Below, piece by piece: positions 55,653 through 64,000 of a DNA stretch of 64,000 nucleotides. Position 1 is the first letter of the stretch, and every line of letters starts with the position of its first letter. This DNA comes from Lotus japonicus. Lineage: Eukaryota > Streptophyta > Magnoliopsida > Fabales > Fabaceae. Under the pieces are notes generated by a model. That model did not search any database and had not been told where the DNA came from. It was given only the letters and a program-made list of their open reading frames with translations. Both the position numbers and the translations under genes were made by a program. Location of the stretch: positions 49,553,127-49,617,126 of the forward strand of contig NC_080043.1 of the NCBI RefSeq assembly GCF_012489685.1. Direction: 5' to 3'.

Positions 55653-56133
55653 CTAATTTGTATCGGAGTCCTCCAGCGTGATGACCTCTGTGTCAACATC
55701 CACGATCTCGTGTCGTGCGATCCTTAACTGGCCCCGAACCGCACCGGTCTCTACGTCAAAATCCTTTCCTCAACAGGCACCAAGAGATCCACGCGGTAGC
55801 CACGTGCGGAGAGAGTGGTAGGGTGCAGAGAAGAAGACACCTTTCCCAGCTCACTCTTCGGCACTAGGTGCCTCGAGGTGGACAATATGCTAGTAGGATC
55901 CACTCTGGGCTGGATAGACTACCCCTGATACGCCCTAAGTATAGAGAGGTCCTCCGCAGGATCCTCCTCCTCGGAAGTTGAAGGCGGTGAAGGTGGACGC
56001 ATGCTGGTTCCAGGTCCACAGTGAACCGTAGGCGCTAGGTTGAAGCTAAGGGTCAATCGTCGTAGTACTCCTCGTTGCATGTGCCCGAACTCATCCTCTA
56101 TCTCCTCAAGAACTCGTCATGTGTACTCGTCTT
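55653..56133 (-). pseudogene. LTR-borne ORF, copy G (N-terminally truncated)
   Basis: Readable on the minus strand: MQRGVLRRLTLSFNLAP then TVHCGPG, an acidic SEEEDPAED segment and a C-terminus TEVITLEDSDTN before TAG (55655-55653). The N-terminal DWF region is cut off by the truncation at 56133, and intermediate frames are disturbed. The core and the C-terminal motif are conserved relative to copy D despite considerable divergence. Confidence 0.6.
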
Positions 56134-56446
56134 GAGCAAGAACCTAGGTATCGTAAGAAAGCTTATGAAGATTTGGTCGGACTCTGCCTTTCCGTTGCTG
56201 ACCCCAGTGATGCACATATCATAGGAATATGCGCATTCCTTTACACGATTTGTTAAGGATGCGTTGCTGGATTTGGTTCTTGCTTATCTGGGAATTGTTG
56301 ATTCTACTACGGCTAACATAATTGCAAAGGATACTTATCATTCTCTAATATATCTAATATCACGTTGGCAAGAAGATGTAACGAGTGTGAGAAAGGCTAG
56401 GGAAGTTTCGATCATGTTTATTCAATTGAAGTGCATCAGTTCTTAA
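56134..56446 (+). other. Coding-like remnant of unknown identity
   Basis: Plus-strand frames (e.g. KKAYEDLVGLCLSVADPSDA near 56155 and LDLVLAYLGIVDSTTANIIA at 56267) look protein-like but lie in different frames. The last one ends at 56446. I do not recognise the protein. It could be an exon of a broken host gene. Confidence 0.3.
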
Positions 56447-57059
56447 ACGAGATTTTGTTGATAGATTGTGCTGGAATTCAAATTATCTCTACGCTGGAAT
56501 TCAAATTATCTCTGCTAAGAAAATTAACTTACTTGGAGAGTTTTTTTGACAGAACTTACTTGGATAGTTGAGTGGAGGTAATTGTGTTTTCTTTTGTATT
56601 AAAAATAAACTTCTGGCTTATCCGTAGGTGAAACGTGATCTTGGGGTCTTTGTTTTGGATGATAAGATAATTACACATTTTTCTCTCGGTAGCTCCTTAC
56701 AATTTTCTGGTCATGCCTAGTTTTTTTTTAGAAAAACAAGGGTTAATGAATGTCTTATTAATTGATTTTGTTATTTTAGATTTTGCTAGCTTTCATTTAC
56801 ACTCTATTAGAAAATTTAGATCTTTGGTTTGATGCATATTTTGGTATGATCAGATTATGGTTTAGATCTGAAAAAAAATATACCAACAAACCGAATATAA
56901 ACCTGATGATAACTGTAACCTTTTCTTTGTTCTAACTTTGTTCTTGTAGCTTTTGTATATGAAAGATTTAATCATTTATCATATGTTCATTGACAGATTC
57001 TTGGAAAACGAAATTAATATGTATTAATACAAACGATAACATTTTGGTTGCAAAATCAG
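56447..57059. other. Unassigned AT-rich sequence
   Basis: No gene. A direct repeat GCTGGAATTCAAATTATCTC occurs at about 56470 and 56493. Confidence 0.4.
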
Positions 57060-58428
57060 AGAGCCGCGGGTTTGTAGAGAGAGAGGGAGAGGATTTCTTC
57101 GCGAGTTCTTGTCCGATCGTTCCGATTTCAGTTTCTGTGGATTGCCAGCGAGGTATTCTTCCTATTCCATACATTTGTTTCTACTTTCTGTAGCTTTAAA
57201 CCATGTCTTTCTGTGCTCAAAGTTTGGAGCAATTTCCAAAACTATCTTTTTACTTTGATTTTTCTTTAGATCTACCTTCTACTACTACCCAACAACATAT
57301 ATTCTTCGCCGATGCGCACCGATTTCGATCGAGTCGCCGTAGATCTGAAAAACTGTGGAAATACCCATATTCACCAAATTTTCTCTTTTTGAACCAAAAA
57401 TTCACGACTTAACCTTGTGCCTTTAGGATTAGTTGTTATAAATCCTACGATCTACAACCCTGTCAAATTTTTTTTCAAAAATTTTAACTGAGTTTTGAGC
57501 TTAAAGTTTGGACCCAAAAGCACCTAGTAGCTTAGCAATTTCTAAAATTTTTCCGAGCATTGATTTACCCTAGTAATACACCTAGATTACGATTAATGAA
57601 GTTAGATCGAAGAAAAAGCGACGAAACACAATTGGAGGGGGGAGTGGCCGAGGGCCTATATGGGTGTTGGGGGAGTTTTTAATTTTTTTAAAAACTTGTC
57701 TTTTGTCCTAGATTCTCATACTCTGAAACTTCTAAAGTTTCGTCGAACGTTAGTTAGAATTGTTGAAGTTGTTGTGATTGATTATGACTGAGTAAATTGG
57801 CTTTTACTCAAAGGTTTGAGTTTGGATTTGGGAACACTTGGAGCTGCTGAGGATTCGCTTGAGGAGCTTGAGGATCGTGAAGCTGGAAGAGACACCGGTG
57901 AGGGCAACTTACTCTACTAGATAATGATTTAGGCGTCGATAACTGTAACACCCCGATTTCGGTGGCGTCACTTTAGTAACCAAAGGAAAATAAAAGCGAA
58001 AAAACATGAATATTTTTTTTCAATATTTGTTTTCAGTAAATAAAGACTCGTCGGATTTAAAGACGCATTGACGAAAAATAAACAAGACTAATATACTATA
58101 TATATATACACTCCCCACAGTAACCAGTAAGCCACGTCACGAGTAACCTCCAGTGACGGGAAAGTAGTGCCTGACGGTAAATATGTACAACACAAAATAT
58201 AAGGTCAGTATTCTGATATACAGTCCTCCAAAAGAAAGTAGGTCAGCTCAAAACAGCCCGAAGACCTCCTAATCCGACCAACTCCCTGTGACTCCCATAG
58301 AGAGAACCACACAAAAAGCTAAAGGTCGGGGACCTACCCTGCCCCAAAATGAGAAAAACTGAAGATTAGAGCCACGACGCTACTCCTACCCTAATCCCGA
58401 CTAGAGGAGTACTACACACCACTCCCAG

Positions 58429-58878
58429 CTACGCATCACCATGATCGTCGTCTGAATCTGAATCCAAGACGATCACGTCAATGACTGCATCAGTCCTCAC
58501 AGCGGGTCCCACGGGTACTGTACCCGATCCCAAGACAGCAGCAGCCGCGACGGTGGGTGAGCTAGACTCAGATGAAGCCCCTCCTACAGGCAACTCCTCT
58601 GAAGGGTCCTCCTCGTCCTCAGGTGATGGTGGTGGTACCACAACTCCAGGGCCACAGTGCACGCCCGGTGGTAGGTTGAAGCTAACCGTGTGGCGTCTCA
58701 AGACTCCTTGCGTCAGGTTCCTCATTCGGTCCACGTGGTCCTCCATTATTCCCCCCGTGTAGATGGCTCGGTGACCTGCGGGGTCGACCACCCAAGAACC
58801 CGGGGTGTCTGTATCCAGCAACTCAAACCTGGTCCCCCCCAAAGGGACGACCATCTCGAACCAGTCGGACATCGACAT
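58429..58878 (-). CDS. LTR-borne ORF of the long-LTR family, copy D (149 aa)
   Basis: I do not recognise a known family. Start chosen at ATG 58878 (MSMSDWFEMVV), because the conserved MSxxDWF begins there in copies C and E; ten more codons are open upstream. Order: DWF region, GGTRFELLDTDTPGSWVVDP, MEDHVDR, GVLRRHTVSFNLPP and GVHCGPG, an acidic EDEEDPSEE stretch, a Ser/Ala/Pro linker, and the C-terminus VIDVIVLDSDSDDDHGDA. The last part, four hydrophobic residues followed by Ser/Asp repeats, has the form of a SUMO-interacting motif. The protein has no transmembrane helix. The conserved CAG just before the ATG may be a splice acceptor. Conservation of the same order in copies C, E and G argues for past selection, but expression is unproven. 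Confidence 0.6.
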   Translation of the reverse strand: MSMSDWFEMVVPLGGTRFELLDTDTPGSWVVDPAGHRAIYTGGIMEDHVDRMRNLTQGVLRRHTVSFNLPPGVHCGPGVVVPPPSPEDEEDPSEELPVGGASSESSSPTVAAAAVLGSGTVPVGPAVRTDAVIDVIVLDSDSDDDHGDA

Positions 58879-60633
58879 CTGACAAAAAGGGCATACATAG
58901 CCCCCCATACACAGGTAGCACGCGCAAGGGTCAACTCAAAGAATTACATAATAGTACATCCAATAGGCAAAAATATAAGTAGTAGCCACATAGGCTTAAT
59001 TATGAATGTCAACATTATAAATTGCATAATCTGCCAAATAGGAATAAATAACATTTGCTGGCAATTAACATATCTCAAACAACGTTAACAGGTAACAAAT
59101 ACAAACAGCAACTAAAATCAGCATGAATGGTGCATGAGATGCATATGCAAAGGAACAAGATGCATTTCGGAGGGATGGGCACCAACGAGTCAGCCCTAAC
59201 ACCAGCCATTGTGGGACCATTTCTGCTCGGGTGTCTCTTATACCAAACAAAGTGTAGTCAGATCAGCAGTAAACCCGCAGGCCTGCCATTTCCGTTTGCT
59301 ACCAAGAATCACCGCAGTGTTCTTACATGGAAATCCGGGTCTTATGACCATTTTTGGAATCCAACGAGGTCCGGCATCCCACCGTCAAACTTCCTAAAAA
59401 TCTCACGATAAATTCTGGCATAAATGCCCGTTATCCTCTCTCTGCCGAACAACAGATATATGTGTACTTGAATATTCAAAACAGTACAATCCAACAGTCA
59501 TGGCACATATATCAACACATGGAGGAATAACCATTTAGCACATAGTATATAGGGCAAATATCACACATCCTAGATTAACCAGGTAGCACATAGCATGTGA
59601 TTCAACCTCAACAGCAATCAAGCAATAAAAGATTATCAATTGTCAGCCGTAGCCTCAGAAAACGTTTTTCCCAATCAAACACAATCAAGTGCATAAACAA
59701 TAAATCAAGTCGAAATCGTCGACACCTAATTCATTATCTAGTATTCAGTGAGTAGCCCTCACCTGTAGGTTCTCCAGGGTGTTTCTCAAAGCTTCCTTCA
59801 CAAAGTTCCTCCTCAACTCCACAAAGTTCCTCAAACGAACCTTAGGACAAATTCACAGAAATCAATCACAATGAGTCAGAAACTCAGAAAACAATACGTA
59901 CTAGGGTTACATGAAACATTACAAACTCCGAAGTACGACAATCTAACGCATTAAGACAAGTTTTCGAAAAACGAAATTTCCCCCCTCCCCCCTTGATGAG
60001 GAGCTCTCGGCCACTATGCACAATTAGGTGGGCCGATTTTTCTTCGATCAAACTTGGTTCCTAGGTTATCATTAGCCGTAACTAAGACGATTCTAAGCTC
60101 AGAAAAATTTTCGGATCAAAAACTGTCGCAGGGGTATTTTGGTCATTATTTTCAGCTTAGAATTTCAAAACTGGATTTTCGAAAAAAAATTGGATGGAGA
60201 CGTCACCAATGACGTTTTTGACGACTAATCGTACTAGGACTAAGCTAAGTCGTGAATTTTTAGCGTAAAGAACGAAACTTTGCCCAGAAATGGGTTTTTC
60301 CAACAGAAATGAATCCCGGCGACATTCGGCAAAATGTAATCCGCTAAACACGCTCAGGAGCATGCACGGAATAAGATTAGACACTGAAATCAGCTTATTT
60401 GGACAGTTTTACAAAAAGATCAAAACTTTGAGCACTGAAAGACATAGAGAAAGTCGACAGAAACGACGATCAGAAGTGAGATATGCTATGCCTACCTCGA
60501 GGTCTTCAATTAGCAACGAACTGTGCAACAAACGGGCAAGAAACGGCAAAAATCAAATCCTCCTCCTCTCCTATGAAGCTCGCGGGTTTTGGGAAAGAAA
60601 ATGGGAAGTTTTTGAAAAAATTTTCATTTTCCC

Positions 60634-60645
60634 GCTATTTATAGG
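60634..60645 (-). promoter_or_regulatory. TATA box of long-LTR copy D
   Basis: On the minus strand CCTATAAATAGC, about 1.75 kb upstream of the ORF start at 58878. Equivalent boxes lie in copies B and C. Confidence 0.6.
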
Positions 60646-62548
60646 TTTTGGAAAATTTGGAAAAATGAAAATTTCGCGATTCCGATTTTTCCTGCGTAAT
60701 CCTCAGAGAATTCTAAGATAGGTTATGGCGATAGAATTCCAGAACTCAAAACAGGTTTCTTGGAATTAAATCAAACGATCAAAAGTCGGTGTAAATCGGT
60801 TTTACCCGAAAAACTACTTTTTGCAGTTGATGTCGGATGAGAAAACTTCGTTCTGAAGAAAGATTAGAAATATCGAAAGAAATGGGAGAACGCGGGTGAA
60901 ATCTTCGTTTGAAGCTCCAAATAGAAAAAGTCTTCATCGTTCGTTGATTTTAGGGCTTCTGAACTATTAGGGTTTCGGTTTCGGCAAACTTCCAAGTATT
61001 GGAATTTGACGTTCGTACATTCTAGGGTTTCGTATCGAAACGCTTGTTTATAGACGAATAAGAGAAGTTCTAACATTTCTCTGAAGATTTTTGGAATTAG
61101 TTTCCGTCGTGTCTTAAAATATAAATTAGCTATTTACTAGCGTTCTTGACCTAGGTTTAAGCGAATACTAATCATGCTATAACTTTTATCGACTTTGATA
61201 CAATCCTTAGCCTTTTCCTGAACTTTCTCCTTCACAAATTTATTCCATTCAATAAACACTTGTTCAGGTTTTCCTTCACGTTACATCAAATTAATCGTGA
61301 AAAGGAATTTTATTCGATTTATTCCAAACTTAAAAACTTGGGTCTCACAATAACTTCGACTTGTTTATTTGGCTATTTGATATTGATTGATCTGAATTGG
61401 GAAATTTTTTCTAAGGCTTTAGCCGACATATATGTTTATAAGCTTTAATTGTTCTATGATTGATGTTGACTGAATCACATGCTTATGTGCTAAGTGGCTA
61501 TTTGTAGAACATGATAATATGTATGAATATGTGTTATTGGATTGTACTAACTGTTTGTGCAATTATTTATCCGTGTATTATGATATCGTCGGAGTGTGGA
61601 TAAAGATAGTTTATGTCATGCTAGTGACTCAAACCATTAAGAGAATGATCATTAGGTCGGACCAAGGTCTGAACCTTTACTATTTTAGGAGATTGAGAGC
61701 TTCTCGGGGAATTACACGGGTTTAAGGGAAACCTTAGAACTTATAGAATTATAAACCATTTTACAAATGAAAATCATAACACGCTAAACAACATTCCAAC
61801 ACTTTAAAGTATCGATAAATTAGTGAAGAAGACTTAGAGCTTGAATAAGAATTTGGGAATATGAGAAGTGTCGATGATCCTATTTTAGGGAAAAACCCTA
61901 AGTGCTTATGCACCTTTTGCTAATCGGCAATTAACATTTACGCCACTTAATGGATAAGTCAGGGAAACCAATAAGTTTCTAAGTACGATGTACCCCTTTT
62001 TTCTCTATGAGCAGTTCGACCATCCTAATGATGAGTCAGATGATTCGAGCAATCATCAAGAGTGTTTGCACTCTATCGTTGTAGGAATTCGAGGTTGATA
62101 GTTTGACAATTACCCTAGGGAATTTTAGAGACAATATTCGTAGCTAGACTCTTACGTGTGAGAGACATCGAGTCTGATGGTTAACACAAAGGCCGGTGAA
62201 AAGACCGACTCGTACGCACGTGCTCAGCCTTTCTGGAGCATTATTTTAGCATGACATTGCATTTGATACCATTCATTTAATGATTTGAGGTTGATGAACA
62301 TTGTTATGAGTTTGATGATCTGATGTAGATAAACATCGTTATGTTTTTGCTGAATCGATGATTTATGCATGCTTATTTAGTAGTTGATGATGTATTGATA
62401 TATATGCCATGATAACATTTATCAAACCTATATATATCTACCCCCATACTCTACTTGTTCTCTTTATTATCTACCATATTCTGTGAGTTGACCCTCGCGC
62501 CTTGCCTTTTGTGTATTGTTTGTGTTTGGGCGGTCGACAAACTGCCAG

Positions 62549-63250
62549 ATGTCACTGGGGGAGTGGTTTACGCTGGTACGCCCGTCAGGGGGAATCAGGT
62601 ACGAGTTGATTGATCGAGTTGACCCTGCTGCTTGGACGTTGGACCCCCCAAACCACCGAGCGACGTACCGAGGAGAGTGATGGAGAATGTGATTGACAAC
62701 CATGGAGACATGACTACTGGAGTTTTGCGGAATTACACTATTGCCTTTGAACTGCCGCCGATGGTTCACTTTTAACCAGGTACTGGACTGCGACCACCTA
62801 CGCCGTCGTCGTCATTATCGTCGTCGTCATGTGATGAGGAGGATCCTTCCGAGGTCGATGTTGTTATTGTGACACCGTCTGGACCGACACCGCCTGCTGT
62901 TGTGGACCCTACTGACGTTGCGTCATCTTCGAGGCTTGTTGAGCCGAAGGAGGAGCCTGTCGCCACGACTCTAACTCGTCATGGGGCGTCTGTTTCCTCT
63001 CGTGGTTAACGTGTCGAACCTTTGGTTCGCATGGTTGAGGAGGAGATCGCTACTGACGTAGTCGATCTGGAGACACGGTTTAACTAGGGTGGCACGAATG
63101 ACAGTTAGGAGGGAGGTTCTGGACGTGGATATCGATGTGCTTACTGTGGACTCAGACACGGAGGACGACTACACGAGCGCGGGCGGAGGAGGAAGAGGGT
63201 TGGGAGACCCGCTTCTTTGCATGACCTGGGTTAGGGTGTATATTCAGTAG
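62549..63250 (+). pseudogene. LTR-borne ORF, copy E
   Basis: Starts MSLGEWFTLVRPSGGIRYEL (62549), aligned to the N-terminus of copies C and D, then WTLDPPNHRATYRG and a stop. In shifted frames GVLRNYTIAFELPP, SSCDEEDPSEV and, near the end, VDIDVLTVDSDTEDDY follow. The final frame ends at TAG 63248-63250. Several stops and shifts make it a pseudogene, yet each conserved block of the family ORF is still visible in order. Confidence 0.65.
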
Positions 63251-63680
63251 TAGCTCTGGTTAGTCGTTGTACATTTGGGACAGGGTAGGTTCCCGACCTT
63301 TTTCTTTTTGTGTGATTCTCTGCATGGGAATCACAGAGAGTAGTCGGACGATAAGAGGTCTGAGGAGGCTGTTTTGGGCTGACTCTCTCACATTTTTCAG
63401 GACTATAATTATTACACTTACTTTGATCATTGTTGCGTACACTTGCCTTTTGGCATACTTTCTGTCACCGTCAGGTTCTGGTTACGTTTGCGGTACAGTA
63501 TGGGTTGTATCTAGTTATATATATATATTAGTTTATCGGGGCATGTTTGGAATTTCATTAAGTCCACTTGGACAAGTCTTTCATATTTATTTCTCTCACC
63601 TTTAAAAAAAATACCTTCATTTTCCGTTGTTTTATTTTAATTGTTTACTAAAGTGACGCTCCGAAAATCGGGGTGTTACA

Positions 63681-64000
63681 GCAACTGCCATTTGATAGCA
63701 GAAATGATCGATGCAAAATTATGCCAAAGAGTGTTGGAACATGTTGCCATGCATTTTGTCAAAACAACCGATTGTCGAAGCAGATGCCGTGGCATCTGAT
63801 TCCGTGAAGCTAGGGCATCAGTCCTCAGCTTGTGTTTCTGTTGTGGGCCCTCTGAAGATTTACTGAAGATATGTTTTTGAATTACTTGAGGAGCAAGGAG
63901 TTATTCCAGAAGGGTTTTATTTGTTGGGTTGTTATTTGTTGAAACAATCTTTGTTAAAAGATTGATTTCTATCTTTACTTGTGCAATAAGAAACCGAATC
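63681..64000. other. Right flank, possibly decayed coding sequence
   Basis: Next to copy E. One plus-strand frame reads LPCILSKQPIVEADAVASDS and then, after a stop, RYVFELLEEQGVIPEGFYLL, which looks like coding sequence but is not recognised. It runs to the window edge. Confidence 0.3.

Larger units (their letters stand above)
53976..56133 (-). mobile_element. Long-LTR family copy G, truncated and split
   Basis: Starts TATAACACCCCGAC, a changed form of TGTAACACCCCGA, in the same orientation as copies C and D. It is split by a Copia-like solo LTR (54049-55260) and resumes with GGACCTACCCTGCCCC and CTCCTCRACATCCGAC-like phrases shared with copies C and D. Similarity stops near 56133, inside the ORF, so the rest is missing. 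Confidence 0.72.
57944..61349 (-). mobile_element. Solo LTR of the long-LTR family, copy D (3406 bp)
   Basis: Starts TGTAACACCC, ends GGGTCTCACA, flanked by ATAAC (57939-57943 and 61350-61354). It lies inside copy E in the opposite orientation. It carries an open version of the family ORF and a TATA box on the minus strand. No internal retroviral domain. Confidence 0.9.
57060..63680 (+). mobile_element. Long-LTR family copy E, opposite orientation, split by copy D
   Basis: Right end GGGGTGTTACA at 63680. It shares ATGTCTTTCTGTGCTCAAAG (near 57203) and a segment near 57600-57650 with copy D read on the minus strand. The left end is not found, so it is truncated or decayed near 57060 (approximate). 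Copy D is inserted at 57943/61350. The plus-strand ORF of the family is at 62549-63250. Confidence 0.75.

Overview
This is a transposon-dense nuclear segment of a flowering-plant genome, most likely a dicot and perhaps a legume. The evidence is the set of plant-type LTR retrotransposons (CRM-like, Tat-like, Athila-like, SIRE-like), Stowaway/Tourist-type MITEs, a TRIM, a Mutator-like element with a 9-bp target duplication, and a FAR1/FHY3-related pseudogene. The species is inference only. No intact host gene was recognised. One 100-base assembly gap lies at 46725-46824.

Layout. 1-3060: unassigned flank, a (GA)n tract and a Stowaway-type MITE. 3061-14409: a Tat-like element (copy 1) split by a young CRM-like Ty3 element (3345-10030, TSD CAGCG, LTRs that read identical) and by a solo-LTR-like unit (10772-14013, TSD CTCCC). 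14410-16273: an LTR fragment, a second Stowaway-type MITE and a LINE-like remnant. 16274-43451: a Tourist/Harbinger-like MITE split by a second Tat-like element (16459-42925, TSD AATTT), which itself holds a SIRE-like Copia element (20542-30497, TSD GCCTC) and an Athila-like element (32891-41624, TSD GCCAA). 43452-46724: a broken FAR1-related gene with a TRIM in its first intron. 46825-53980: a degraded retroelement split by a Mutator-like element (48128-53495, TSD TTTTTCCTA), which holds a solo LTR (48844-52858, TSD GGATT). 53976-63680: three more copies of the same long-LTR family, one split by a Copia-like solo LTR and one split by another copy (57944-61349, TSD ATAAC).

The most unusual signal is in the long-LTR family (3.2-4.0 kb units). 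Four copies carry the same ORF of about 150 residues: an MSxxDWF start region, a GVLRRxTVSFNLPP core, an acidic DEEDPSEE-like segment and a C-terminal hydrophobic-plus-acidic motif (VIVLDSDSDDD type) that looks like a SUMO-interacting motif. A TATA box lies about 1.6-2.3 kb upstream in the same sense in three copies. Also notable: an antisense PF04195-like ORF with its own promoter-like region in both Tat elements; an Athila-like element in which a second Gag-like module follows the protease and no reverse transcriptase is present; and a SIRE-like element whose right LTR is preceded by a second copy of the left external flank, which suggests either a joined haplotype or a real duplication.

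The genes do not form a host pathway. Their order records successive insertions: the outer elements are oldest and most decayed, the innermost are youngest and least diverged.
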